This document shows positions 34,782 through 47,082 of a DNA stretch of 64,000 nucleotides, one piece after another. This stretch comes from Hofstenia miamia (Eukaryota; Xenacoelomorpha; Acoela): the NCBI GenBank assembly GCA_004352715.1, contig SCFE01000112.1:220591-284590 (forward strand), written 5' to 3'. A program made the position numbers and the translations under genes. Every line of letters begins with the position of its first letter. Within the stretch, counting starts at the first letter, position 1. Below the pieces are notes generated by a model. It worked only from the letters and a program-made list of their open reading frames with translations. It was not told where the DNA came from and searched no databases.

Positions 34782-36520
34782 ACATGATTCGAAAACAACA
34801 GCAGGAAGTCCGACCAATATTATTTCCTTTCCATGTTTGTTTATCATTTAAACAAGATTTTAAAAAAGCTTTAGTTAACTTCATCTAAGTAATATCTACA
34901 AAGTTTAAAATATTTTTGAATACAACTAGTTTAAAAAGTCAAAATTAATGAAATATTATATTTCAAACAGCAAACATTAAAGCTAGGCGCATATAAAATT
35001 CCCGTTTATGCTCAGAGAAGGACACGTGCCGGGCTGAAATGGGCCGGCCCAAGATTTAGGAAATGAATTGTAACAAGCTTTTCATTGAAATTGGAAACTA
35101 TATTGGATTAAATATTTTAAATTTTATAAAAGCAACATTAATTAATACCCCATTATTGCTAGGCTAAAGGCATGACTCTAAGAAAATTTTTGAATTTTCT
35201 GAAAACTAAGTTGATCTTGGCATTGCAAGTTGCATCTTACATGAGAAGTTTCTTCTGTTTTCCCTTTCCAAGTTCATACAAGCAAATGATTTTGGTTGAT
35301 TTACAATTTTATGTACTAGAATGAATCGCATTTTCAGATTTGAAATATTCATCACCAAGTTTACAAGTTGTTTGAAAAAATAACGTGGAACCTGGTGTAT
35401 GAATAATAAAATTCAATTGCAAACTTAAAGTGGCATTCCGTGTAAAAATATACACAATTTTTAAAAAAAAATTGGATCGAAACACATCCGAAATTTTCTC
35501 AAAATGTAGATCCGATCCGAGATCCGATCCAATTCCATCTCTGGTTCTAATCATACTCGATAAAAGCTGCTTCGTAATGAGCAAATTTAATACATCATTG
35601 AACGCTTAGTGTGATTTATATCTTAAATTCAATAACATATGTGGAAGAACTACTAAAAAATGGAAATTATCCGAAAATTGAAACACTCAGAACGTTTGAA
35701 AGTTATTCAAAGTTTGTAAAATATAGAATAAATAAAATAGGGCCTAAAACACATCCTTCTGATGCTCTAGATGTAACAGTTTAGTAGATTATATATCCAA
35801 TGAAATCCAATTTACTTTGGCAAACTGATATATATATATATCTTCAAAACAAGAAATTAACTTTCACAAATGATTTATTGGAGTATTATTACATTGTTAT
35901 TAAAGTAACATAAATCCCTCACGCATGCATGACCATGCTACACATTTTCGGGCGGACATGATATTGACATAAGTGATTTAGATGCCAGATGCTCGCCTGC
36001 CCTTCTGCAAACGGGGCAAGAGCATGCCTGCATAACAATAGAGTTATTTATATGATTAATGTTTACGATTTTAGGCTTTTTAAAATCAGTGATGCATCTT
36101 GCTTTGAATTAAACTTCAGTCTGAATTAGATGGGAACTGAGATAGATTTCGTATGATTTTATTGTGTCAAAAGTTTATGAAGATGCTTAAAAAACGTTAG
36201 CAATAACTCCTCCAAGACAGAAGTTGGGAAGAATAACTCTTTTAAATAATTGTTGTCTCGTTTTTTCTGGTGAAGATAGATGTCTAAACAACCACCTAAA
36301 TATGTCGCTGGATTCAATAAAAATTGCAACATATGTCAACTGTGCGTAACGGAATGATGAAAATCAATTAATTTATTATAGAGCGTATTGCAAATCGTAT
36401 TATTCCGTTCGCTTCTTCTGCAATAGTGGAAAGACCGCTTAATCTATGCATCGCTAGAACAAATAGCATAGTTAATTGTTAGGACATTGGTAAATTCTTC
36501 TGAAATTATATACTATCAAT
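34782..36520. other. Non-coding stretch
   Basis: AT-rich. GGATCGGATC-type words near 35470-35545 end in TCCATCTCTG, which looks like one end of another hAT MITE; no partner end was confirmed. A short minus-strand CSCPVCRR reading near 36010 is RING-like but isolated. Confidence 0.4.
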
Positions 36521-36780
36521 CAGGGCCGTGGCTAGGGGGGCATGGCCCTCCCTCCTCTTGGCATCCTGGATACACAACTCCATTGTATTAATTCTTATAT
36601 TCTGTAACTAAGTTAGAGTGAATATATTTTACTTGAAATATATAAAATACTAATGCCAAACTATTTAAAAATTTATTGAAAAAGTGTGAAACTATTTCAT
36701 ATGAGTAAAACTAAGATTAATTTATTGAACTTTGCGGGGCCATGCCCCCCCCTAAGTCTCAAGTGCAAGCCACGGGCCTG
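36521..36780. mobile_element. hAT-type MITE, GGGCCGTGGC family, copy 2
   Basis: Ends CAGGGCCGTGGCTAGGGG and inverted AAGCCACGGGCCTG; flanks are a perfect CTATCAAT duplication (36513-36520 and 36781-36788). 260 bp. Confidence 0.93.
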
Positions 36781-37926
36781 CTATCAATCAATGTTTTATA
36801 TAATGTAAGTATAATTTTGATAGTACTGTTAGTTAAAATGAACTTGGATGAATAGACCTACAGTAATTCGAATACTTTTGTACATAAAAATAGAAAACAA
36901 TTATGAATCATGCAGTTGCATGAAACGAATTTCACGCACGCTGCCAAATTGGNAAGTACCTGTCGATCTAAATTTCAAACTTCTGCCAAGATGGCAGCAA
37001 TAAAATAAATTAAGTGTTGTTTTGTGAAAAGTATTTTTATCAACAGATACAATTATCTTTTTATTGACACATATTTTATTCTTGGTTGCATTTTACAAAT
37101 TAATCTGAAATCATAGTAACTAATTGATTTTAATATTTTTTAATTAACTCTTTTTTGATCTTAGACTCTTCTGTGATGTTTGCAGCTTTTTTCTGATTAT
37201 TTTGGATGATGCTACAACATCATACAGAAAAACAAATACAACATTCTTTATTGATATCTTACTACTATATTTAATGACTCTGTTGTGTAGTGTTGCACTT
37301 GTTGAGTGACGCAATAGACTTTTGTTGTTGTGGTGTGTTGGTTTTTTGAAAAAACTCACATAACAGCAAGTATGCTAATCAGTAGGGAAACTGAATGGTT
37401 TGAAATTTGAATAGCTTATTTAACTTTGAATAACAATCAGGTCCGTGGCTAGGGGAGGGCCAGGGGGCCATGCCCCTCCCTGTTGGGCCACTAGGCCTTC
37501 CCTGGCTAGGGGGGCATGGCCCTCCCTCCTCTTGGCATCCTGGATACACAACTCCATTGTATTAATTCTTATATTCTGTAACTAAGTTAGAGTGAATATA
37601 TTTTACTTGAAATATATAAAATACTAATGCCAAACTATTTAAAAATTTATTGAAAAAGTGTGAAACTATTTCATATGAGTAAAACTAAGATTAATTTATT
37701 GAACTTTGCGGGGCCATGCCCCCCCCTAAGTCTCAAGTGCAAGCCACGGGCCTGCTATCAATCAATGTTTTATATAATGTAAGTATAATTTTGATAGTAC
37801 TGTTAGTTAAAATGAACTTGGATGAATAGACCTACAGTAATTCGAATACTTTTGTACATAAAAATAGAAAACAATTATGAATCATGCAGTTGCATGAAAC
37901 GAATTTCACGCACGCTGCCAAATTGG
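36529..37926 (+). repeat. Direct duplication, units 36529-36952 and 37503-37926
   Basis: The two 424-bp units read as identical by eye at a constant offset of 974 bp. They span most of MITE copy 2 and its right flank. The first unit ends at a single n (36953), so this may be a scaffolding artefact rather than a real duplication. Confidence 0.85.
37438..37754. mobile_element. hAT-type MITE, GGGCCGTGGC family, composite copy 3
   Basis: Starts CAGGTCCGTGGCTAGGGG and shows a second internal start at about 37503 that is identical to copy 2, then ends CACGGGCCTG. Flanks ATAACAAT and CTATCAAT agree at 6 of 8 positions. Likely two copies fused by the duplication or by assembly. Confidence 0.7.
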
Positions 37927-38635
37927 TTGCAAATCATGTTATTCGAAATAAATACCGGTAACCATAGGCAGAATGTGACGCTAGAATGTCTAAAAGACTC
38001 GCAATTTGACTCAAAACTAGCAGTGGTCTGGTCTGGTTGATACCCAGTAAACATATAATAACTGTCGTAACGACGTCGCTGAACGACATAATAACGGCAC
38101 TAAAACGACATTACAAAACAACGTCTTTTCACAATAAAACGACAAACTATCAATAAAAATGCAGTTTTTAACACTAGAACGGCGGAACCCGTCAATTGAC
38201 GATTTTTTTATTTTAAAACTGCTATAGTTTTTTTAAAGAAATATTTTTTATAACCCTCTCGTGAGTTTTTATCATTTTCGAAGTGACACAAAATGCAAAA
38301 GAAAATTTTATGATAACTCATCTTGAAAATAAAATATTGTTGAATATACCTACAACGGCGAAACCCGTCAATTGACGATTTGAATAATATTAATAAAATT
38401 CTAGCAATTTTTAAATGTTAATGGCAACTATTTTACATTATTACATACAGTAAACAATAAATACTTATTGTGAGCTATTCTGTATTATTACATTTATTGT
38501 CAAATTAATTGATATTTATTTCATGTTTTTGTTTAGTGAAATTTATTTTCGAATACATCAATTCACCAAAACATATACATACTTCTAAAATTACGATCAA
38601 AAACAAGCTTTATTGACATAATTGCAAGAATTTAT

Positions 38636-39315
38636 TTACAAAGCAAGTTCTAAATCTTCTACAGTAAACTTCCAATTGTCATTACCAGCTCTTCTAGCAC
38701 ATTCCTTGCTGCAATTGACGATATGACGCAGACTCCATTCATCGAAGATTTGTCTAAAAGCATCTAATGGTGTTTCAACTGTTCGGCAAGCTCCAGTAGC
38801 TCCCACTCGTTCTCTAAATACGTTATGATCTCCTGCCCGANNNNNNNNNNNNNNNNNNNNNNNNNNNNNNNNNNNNNNNNNNNNNNNNNNNNNNNNNNNN
38901 NNNNNNNNNNNNNNNNNNNNNNNNNNNNNNNNNNNNNNNNNNNNNNNNNNNNNNNNNNNNNNNNNNNNNNNNNNNNNNNNNNNNNNNNNNNNNNNNNNNN
39001 NNNNNNNNNNNNNNNNNNNNNNNNNNNNNNNNNNNNNNNNTCTCTAAATACGTTATGATCTCCTGCCCGACCAAGACGTCTACCATTGCCATTTCTCACC
39101 GGGCGCATAATTGTTCCATCTCGTCCTGTATTTACTTCGCGTTCGGTATCTTCTCCATCTTCGTCATCATCATTAGAGCTGACTTCTGCGTCTTCAATAT
39201 TAGGTTCAACTTCCTCTTCATCTGAATCCCTACCGGATTCATCTCCAGACTCATCGGAAGGAAGCTCAATTACACGTCGCAAAACTTCTTCTGCTGAAAT
39301 TCTTCTTCTAGCCAT
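38636..39315 (-). pseudogene. piggyBac transposase N-terminal fragment
   Basis: The start is MARRRISAEEVLRRV, followed by a long acidic region (SDESGDESG, EEEVEPN, DDDEDGED) and then, past the gap, TPLDAFRQIFDEW, IVNCSKECARRAG and NWKFTVEDLELAL before a stop. This order (acidic leader, then the PLxhFxxhF..LhxxIVxxTNxYA-like domain) is typical of piggyBac transposases. The catalytic DDD core is absent. The 200-N gap has the same 30 bases on each side; if these are one sequence, the reading frame closes without a gap at about 149 codons. It could act as a truncated DNA-binding derivative or be dead. Confidence 0.75.
38841..39040. other. Assembly gap (200 N), probably spurious
   Basis: The 30 bases before (38811-38840) and after (39041-39070) are identical, so the contigs likely overlap. 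Confidence 0.95.
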
Positions 39316-40093
39316 AGTAAAACTGATAAAACAAAATGTAAATTTTGAAATCAAAAGATTGTATATAAATGCAGAAATTATAGATGAAATGATGAGACAT
39401 GACACAAAAGCCAATAAATGTTAAGTTTATTTGAAGTGTATTGTTATTTAGTTCCTATTGGACGAACTAATCAGTTACAAAAGTCTCTACAATACGCCAG
39501 TAGTAAGTATTAGATCTGAGATATATTCAATTTGCGCAACGAATTTGTAACTAACTCGAAACGCTAGCTCTTCATTTCAATTCAGGAATGATTTTTCTTG
39601 ATGAATTATTACACAATCAAGCTAGGTACATTAGCGATAACATTATAATCAATACACTTATATTAAAAAGAAAATAATGATGTTGAATTATTGCACAATC
39701 GTTTTCATTACATTTTAGAAGGAGATACACTGAACATTTTTTAAACATTTACTGTCAACATATCACTGTATAGTACTTTAGAATGTATACCACAATATTA
39801 TATGTTGCTATAATTTTATTATGCTTAAAAACTCATTAAAAAATAAAAATCGTCAATTGACGGGTTTCGCCGTTCTAGGTATAACAATTTTCCCGCCGTT
39901 GTAGTGTTAAAAAAATTATCTTCAAATTGTCATAATACTAAAATTATTCATATTTTTAAATATTTTTTGATAGACGGAATTATACACCTCCACTAATCGG
40001 CACTATAAACGCCACTCAAACAATTCAACGCCTATTAAACGCCAATACACCACAAAAACGACGTCGTTACAACAGTTCTATGTTTACTGGGTA

Positions 40094-41787
40094 GGTATTT
40101 ACAATTACAATTCATAAAGTAGGCATATGATGTATTTTCAACCGAATACATTTGCGACAGATACCTGTTCTCATGATTAGAGAACTTCAACACACCAGCA
40201 GACCTCAAGCAGGTTCTTGACGAGCATTTACCCCAGTTTAGTTTAATTGCATGCAGTGGCGTACGCAAGGGGGAACATGGTGGAGCATCAAGTAATGTTC
40301 ATATAATTTTGGCCAGAGAATCTAAATGGGTCGAGTTTGGGTCAAAGTTTTCGGCTCATGCATATCTCCGGTTTCACCCTTGTATTATAAACATTAAACA
40401 TTTAACTGGTCTAACAGTTTATCTACTAGTACTTCAAAGTAACAAATTGCCAAGTCAATTTTATCAAACTCTGTAATCCTTTGACATTGAAATATCTATG
40501 GATTTATGTCCGCTCATGTAATGATGAAAATTTTTGCCAAAAATTATTTTTTCAATTAGAAATCCGAAAAAGCATTCAAATTCCTACCATAGTTGATGTT
40601 CAGAAAATAAGAGGGTTTAATGTTCATGTAAGCTACAGCTACACCCAAATGTTTTCCTTTCTGAAGAAAGACTATGTCAGCTCCGTTCAGGTGCGTAAAG
40701 TAAAAGCTCGTCGTGAATTAACGATTTTATCTTGTATGATTTCGAAAATCAATTAGATTTCATTTGTGTTGGCAGACATTCTCCAGTTCCAATTAATAAA
40801 CAAAAATTACCATATGTAATACAATGCAATGATATAACAAAGGATTTCTATAAAATTAACATGCAAACTGAATTTTGTAAATTATGAATTTAGGCCGGAT
40901 GTAAGCAAAAAGGTGAGGCAAGCATTGTGTGTATTTCAGTGATTTAGGACATAAACTGCGAGCATTTTGATATTGTAATTCTTGATTTCACTAGTAGAGA
41001 ATAAAACGACTTATTGTTTACTAACATCATTTCGGAAGGAAATAGTTATATAGCAAGTACACAACAAGTAATTCTTCAAAGAGAGGAAACAATCTTTAAG
41101 ATGAAGCCAGCAGTACTGATTATGCTGAAAGTGAGACAGCCTGAAAATCGATTTAAGAATCGGATATGTAGCGAATTGTCGTATATTAGTCAATAGAATT
41201 ACATATTTTATTTGTACAATAAGCACTGTCACGAATCTATAATCTAAGTTTATGTGCAATAGGGTTGCAAACTTTAAACAAGGAGGATGGTGCAGAGGCG
41301 ATTGTCAGATCAGGTTTGGGGTGACGGTGTGGGTGTCTTGGTGGACATGGTCAAAGAGAATAGTGGAATGTGTGCCAAGGCAAAACGAGCAGATCTCTCT
41401 AACCAGAGGATCTGGAATATACATCTCTTGTTGAAGAGGCAGAAAAACCAGAAGATTCTGATAAACAAAGTTTAGTAAATTTCTGTAGCTCATAGACGGG
41501 TTTGTTGAACAATTACAAAGTTAAGCTTCAAAAATAAAAAAATGTTCAATAAGTGTCTCAAAGTGGCCACATATACGTTGACGGAAATGTTGAAAAATTA
41601 TATTAAATTGAGCGAATAGATGGTACACTGCTATAGAGTTTACTGAAATCGAAAAATAAACTTTTTATTCAATCTGCTAATGAAAAACATGCAAAAAAAT
41701 TGACTGAAGCTAACGTGAAAAGAGGTGAACAAATTAAAATGCTGATAGTTTCTTGAGCAAACTCAATGTCGATAAAGGTATTAGTTA
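40094..41787. other. Stretch without a recognised gene
   Basis: A CAGTGGCGTACGCAAGGGGG word at 40255 looks like a lone hAT-type end. Frames at 40481-40756 and 41014-41475 are open but unassigned. Confidence 0.4.
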
Positions 41788-41946
41788 CAGAGGTGTGCGC
41801 GGATACAGTTTCATGTACTCGCATCCGCACCGCAAGCGAATTTTCTTACCCGCAACCGCAAGGAATCTACTCGCAACCCCACCGCACCGCAAAAAACAAT
41901 AATCAGTTAACTTTGAATTTAATTTCAACTAAGTAAATCGATGTAA

Positions 41947-42788
41947 AGGTGTGTTCCCACTATCGATTTTTATCATCTGTCAAGAAATCGGTGATAAAAG
42001 TCGATAGTGTGAACACTCTATCTGCTTTTTTATCGGCTGATAAAAGTCGATAGTCTGAACACTCCATCCGATTTTTTGGCAAAACAACCATATTACTGTC
42101 ATCTGATAATTTATCAGCTGATAAAAGTCGATAGTCTGAACNNNNNNNNNNNNNNNNNNNNNNNNNNNNNNNNNNNNNNNNNNNNNNNNNNNNNNNNNNN
42201 NNNNNNNNNNNNNNNNNNNNNNNNNNNNNNNNNNNNNNNNNNNNNNNNNNNNNNNNNNNNNNNNNNNNNNNNNNNNNNNNNNNNNNNNNNNNNNNNNNNN
42301 NNNNNNNNNNNNNNNNNNNNNNNNNNNNNNNNNNNNNNNNNNNNNNNNNNNNNNNNNNNNNNNNNNNNNNNNNNNNNNNNNNNNNNNNNNNNNNNNNNNN
42401 NNNNNNNNNNNNNNNNNNNNNNNNNNNNNNNNNNNNNNNNNNNNNNNNNNNNNNNNNNNNNNNNNNNNNNNNNNNNNNNNNNNNNNNNNNNNNNNNNNNN
42501 NNNNNNNNNNNNNNNNNNNNNNNNNNNNNNNNNNNNNNNNNNNNNNNNNNNNNNNNAAACATTGTTTACATTCCAAGACAAACCAATCCATAAACAGATG
42601 TTGTTTTTCTTACTGTCAATCAAAAGATAAAAAATTTATCATCTGATAAAAAATCGATAGTCTGAACGCTCTTCCAACTCCGCATTTTCTGATAAAAAAT
42701 CGGATGATAAAAAATCGCCAATGTGAACGAAAATAATTGCATTTTCGATTAAAATCTGCTGATAAAAGTCGATAGTGGGAACACACCT
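41947..42788. mobile_element. Harbinger-like MITE nested in the hAT element
   Basis: Ends AGGTGTGTTCCCACTATCGA and perfect inverse; TAA on both sides. Subterminal tandem repeats GATAAAAGTCGATAGTcTGAACACTC recur at least three times on the left and in inverted form on the right. The N gap 42142-42556 hides the centre. Confidence 0.85.
42142..42556. other. Assembly gap (415 N)
   Basis: A run of N inside the nested Harbinger-like element, probably due to its repeats. Confidence 0.99.
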
Positions 42789-42972
42789 TAATTAAAGAAA
42801 CAATATATTCAAAACATTAGTTATCCCTAGGTGGCGTTACAAAATTTGATTGGTTTGTGAAAATTGGAAGCTACGGACACTGCACGTGGCACCTGCAGTT
42901 TAACCGCACCGCACCGCACCGCAAGCATAATTTCTATACCCGCACCGCACCGCGCACACCTCTAATTAGTTA

Positions 42973-44832
42973 TTAACATTAGATTTGTTGCGAACAGGAC
43001 ATCCTGATCGGCCATTAACTTCAATGCGTTATATTTCGCAATGTCAAAATATCCGTGTTGCTGTCTAAGTGCCCAGGGCCGCTTTTCGCCTAAATGTAAG
43101 TACTAAGGCTCTGCAGAACCCCACTTTTATTGACCCTATTACGATGTAGTCCTAAAAAGATTGCTCGTAATCCCATTCTTTAAGTTCCTTGTAATGTTTT
43201 CGTACCATGATCGCACTCAATCCCAGGGTACAACTTCAATTCTGACTAAAATTAGAAAAACTTATAAGTAGTATACTGTTATTCGTTTATAGTTCCAGTA
43301 TCGTGTTGTCGCAGTTCCATTGACATGTTTAGTTCCAGGTCGCAACTCCCAGTAAATCTTATGGCGCAAGTATTCTCCTCTCTTAATCTCTATCTTTTAG
43401 TGATTTTAGATTTGAAATGTCTTCATTAGTTCGTTAGTTATAAGCGTTTAAACATTTTCTGTTGAAGTCATCGCAGATTTTCAAAAATTCCTGATGGCTA
43501 AATAATTCGTTATCTCACCTCAATTCAAATTGAAATGAGAAATATTGAGAAGTATGTAAGAAATACATGTTTCACCTAATAGTATGCGGCCATTATTAAG
43601 GCTTATTTAGAAACTATGTTTTTCATTGGCTATAAGCAGTAATAAGCTAGTGATGAACACCTTTGCGATAGCACGCGCATAAAAACGTTTAACTATGCGA
43701 TTGTATACACAATACAGTATGAGCTCCTTGGCATTCCTTTGGTTCATAACTTGGTTTCAGAGAAATGAAATATATAAAACAAACTTTTAGCACTTCAAAT
43801 TTACTAACTAATAAAGTTAATGTTAGTTGGAATTATGCTAAGTTAAAATAGTTTAATCGATTATTTGATTAATCGATTAACTGTTACCAGCCGTAAATTA
43901 TATCCCAGTTTATTATCAAATTGCCTTCATTGTTAAACTTTTTGCAGTTTTTGATTGAATATTAATGCATTTCCTCCTCTATTTTTATGTCTAAGCACAA
44001 CAAACTTTGACTTTGTGCAAGGTGCGCCTGGAAGGGACTTACACAGATTGTCCTCAAAAACAAAATATTTCAGGGTAGTTGTTGTTCCATAATTGGCATT
44101 AAACCTAGGAATCGTCGACATCTTATTGAAAACCGAAACCAATCGGGGCCACAAAAATTCGTGTGATCTCATTTTGTAGCTTTGTGTATTAGCGATCTAG
44201 ATTAATTAGTATCAAGTCACAATACCTAGAAGGTAACGAGACGGCCAAGGCCTGGTGGGCACGAAATTATAACCGATTTCAGAAGTTGGCGAAGCTTCTG
44301 CGAAAATGGTGGGCTATTCAGCCATCAAATACACCGGCAGAAAGAATGGCTTCCCTCTCCGGAAATTTCCTTACAAAGAAGCGTGCTTCTCTGGGAAATT
44401 GCCATGCGAAGGAATTGACAATGTTAAATAAAAATTCGATCTGATATAAATTCTACAGTAATTGAATTTATTCTGTGATTGTTTTTTTATTAAAAATCGA
44501 AACCGATTACCGATCGAATTGGAGAAAAATCTACCGAAACCGATCGAGTTCTGTTTTCCTGATATCCACGAGCCCTAATTAAACCGCTTCATTATCTGAA
44601 AACTAGGCATGGAAATAATTTGAATATTTTTATAAAAATCGGATTTCTCATTGAAAAAAAATTCTTATTTGCATGTAATTCAGGCATGACAACATGTTTT
44701 AGCACATATCTTCATCATTGCATGCGCGGGCCCTACTCCATGAATGTACCCATGTAATAACTTTTCAATTTTTTTTAACGGGCTTGCACAAAATTGTCCA
44801 AAATGCGGACACATCGGTTTGTTACGTAAAAG
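42973..44832. other. Non-coding stretch with possible MITE ends
   Basis: AATCGAAACCGAT-type words near 44490-44575 finish with GATATCCACGAGCCCTA, which resembles a hAT-type end; the partner end was not found. No gene was recognised. Confidence 0.4.
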
Positions 44833-45373
44833 CAGACACTGGAAATAATTTATTGAAATATATTTTGAACCAAAAATAAATTATTTTTATTTTAAGAACA
44901 AAAAATAAATAATTGCAATTATTATTATTTTTTTGCAATTATTTTCAAAATTACAGCACACAAGATAAAAACATTATTCAATGATTTTCAACAGTTACTC
45001 AGCAGATTCATTCGTGGAGGCATATTGATATGCTAGCACTCAAATTGTAAGTCACAATGCTACACGCAATGCAGAACTGAATATTTCTAGTTGCGCCTGA
45101 TTGGTTGGTTGTTTGCAACGCTGATGATGCAGTTTGCCCAGCCGCCGCAGGTTGACCGCTAATGCACTGAATAACGTGAGAGCTAGCAACGAGCCTTGTC
45201 TGTAAACAAATAAATTGTGCCTCAGCGATAAAAATGCCAAATTCCCAGGCAGGCAAAAGAACCAATTATTTTTTCCCAAAAATAAATTATTTTTATTTTC
45301 TGTTGGTAAAATAAATTATTTCAATATTATTTATTGAAATTATTTCAATAAAATTATTTATTTCCAGTGTCTG
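44833..45373. mobile_element. hAT-type MITE with AAATAAATTATT arms
   Basis: Ends CAGACACTGGAAATAA and perfect inverse; flanks are a perfect CGTAAAAG duplication (44825-44832 and 45374-45381). 541 bp. Minus-strand frames inside are unassigned. Confidence 0.94.
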
Positions 45374-45422
45374 CGTAAAAGTAGCACTAGCGGAAATAGG
45401 TTTAAAATAAAAAGTTTTGTAT

Positions 45423-45779
45423 TTAAATTCGTCTTGCATTTTTGAAAACTAAGTTGTACATCAATATATTTAATGAGATCAGGACATTATTCATCGATTT
45501 CAAATTTCTGTTCTTAACAAAGTCAACTCTCGCCAGCATGCTATTAAGCTGTTTATGTTGATGTTTTTCAGCACAAATGAATTTAATGCGTTCCTCTTCA
45601 TCATCACTCTTGTCAAAAGAGTTGGAACATTTATAGAAATGCGGCAAATGTTCCACATCTAAATGCGATGACTGTGGAATAAGCTGTTGTCCTGACCATC
45701 GCATGATAAAGGTTTCCAATAAAGCGATTGTAATTTCTAGACTTTTTTGTAGTTCAAATACAAAATCATTTGTTTTCAC
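45423..45779 (-). CDS. Unassigned open frame, 118 codons
   Basis: An open frame from ATG 45779 to a stop at 45423 with a mixed amino-acid composition (acidic DKSDDEEERIKF, helical C-terminal part). I recognise no domain, and no flanking exon or splice site is convincing. It could be a small gene, an exon, or chance. Confidence 0.15.
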   Translation of the reverse strand: MKTNDFVFELQKSLEITIALLETFIMRWSGQQLIPQSSHLDVEHLPHFYKCSNSFDKSDDEEERIKFICAEKHQHKQLNSMLARVDFVKNRNLKSMNNVLISLNILMYNLVFKNARRI

Positions 45780-46096
45780 TTTTAAATTTGTTTTACCTAT
45801 TTAATAGTTATGTAAGAACACCCTGTAATTTTCATTATGCAATTAAAAACGACTTAACCGAAATGGCATCTCGAAGGCTTGAATTAACTCTCGCAAAATA
45901 ATAAATTAGCTTGTAAATTTAAACTAACACTTCGATTTTTTGCAGTTTTGTATGGAGCACCCTGCAACGTTTACTTCAAATTCTAAACTGCTGGTAATCC
46001 AATATACCCTCTTTAATCAAAATGGCTTCTCGTGAATCAAATAACTTCTTAATTTAATAGCATATGGAAATTTTCGTATTGACCACAAATTGTGGT

Positions 46097-47082
46097 CCCT
46101 AGTAAATAAATTTGGAAAATTTGGCAAAAAATTGCCAAATTTTTGCCAAATATTTGGAAAGGATTTGCAAATCGATTCCAAATATTTGGCAAATATTTGC
46201 CAAAAATTTGGCAAATTTTCCAAATTTTATGCAAACTTTCCAAATATTTGGCAAATTTTCCAAATAATTTGCAAACTTTCCAAGAATTTGCCAAATATTT
46301 GGCAAACTTTCCAAATTTTGGGCTAAGTCAATTTTTTAGAGCACATTAAATATATTAAACAATTACAATCATACATTTATTCAAAGCATTAGAATTTCAT
46401 TAGTTAGTTATTCATTACAGCAGTTGATTACACTGCCTACAAAGTATACATTTGAGTGTATACAGAGATGTAGAGACCCAAGACCCAACAAGTCATGGTC
46501 TAAACTACAGCAATCAACTGCCAACCAATTGCATTTATGCATTGGCATGTCAGTCAACATCATAATTTCAAACTAAGTCAACATTGATTATATACCAAAT
46601 AAGCTTGTTTATATTTCATAACAATTCACTCAAAAGTATGGCAATTATGAATTATAATTTAAACATCTATAAGTATGGTAGATTTAAAAATTATTTCTGG
46701 TATGAACATAAAAAAGTAAATGAACACAGGTGATAACGCTAGTCCATAACTAGTACTAATTGCGTACTTAAATGTTGCATAAATTATTCTTAGATATATA
46801 AATATTTTAATTGTTTATAATAGTAGTCAATAAAAAGTTGAAATTTTCGTTATATTGGTTTCAAAAATGTTTGAAATAGTTTATTATATATTACGCACAC
46901 TTTTATTTATTCAAATAAGCTGTAAAATAATGGATGTACAAATTGTACAAATTTGGAAAATTTGGCAATTATTTGGCAAATATTTGCCAAATATTTGGAA
47001 TATTTCCATTTACAAAAATTATGCATTTTTATCCAAATATTTGGCAAATATTTGCCAAATTTTCCAAACGTATTTACTAGGG
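46097..47082. mobile_element. Inverted-repeat element made of TTTGGCAAATATTTGCC words
   Basis: Outer ends CCCTAGTAAATA and inverse, followed inward by TTTGGAAAATTTGGC. The left arm (46110-46320) and right arm (46940-47070) are dense in alternating TTTGGCAAA and TTTGCCAAA words, which are mutually complementary. No clean target duplication was seen. All frames in it are repeat artefacts with NLPNIWQ-type residues. Confidence 0.75.

Larger units (their letters stand above)
38172..39906 (-). mobile_element. piggyBac-type element with TTAA target sites
   Basis: TTAA on both sides (38168-38171 and 39907-39910). Termini CACTAGAACGGCGG and inverted CACTACAACGGCGG, each followed by an inner repeat AACGGCGAAACCCGTCAATT. 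Encodes only an N-terminal transposase segment on the minus strand, so it is a deletion derivative. Confidence 0.9.
38043..40091. mobile_element. TA-flanked Tc1/mariner-type MITE carrying a piggyBac insertion
   Basis: Ends CCCAGTAAACATA..AACTG and the inverse, both continuing GTAACGACGTCG, with TA on each side (38041-38042 and 40092-40093). Without the nested piggyBac the element is about 310 bp. The interior repeats ACGAC and ACGCC words. Confidence 0.8.
41788..42964. mobile_element. hAT-type element with CCGCACCGCA subterminal repeats
   Basis: Ends CAGAGGTGTGCGCGG and inverted TAGAGGTGTGCGCGG; flanks are a perfect ATTAGTTA duplication (41780-41787 and 42965-42972). Both ends hold tandem ACCGC words. 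It contains a nested element and an N gap. Confidence 0.93.

Noticed and set aside
35985-36030. RING-finger-like CSCPVCRR on the minus strand
   Set aside because: Only a few residues, no preceding Cys/His ligands and stops on both sides.
46017-46349. Several overlapping frames rich in NLPNIWQ-type residues
   Set aside because: They open on both strands because the TTTGGCAAA palindromes lack stops; not coding.
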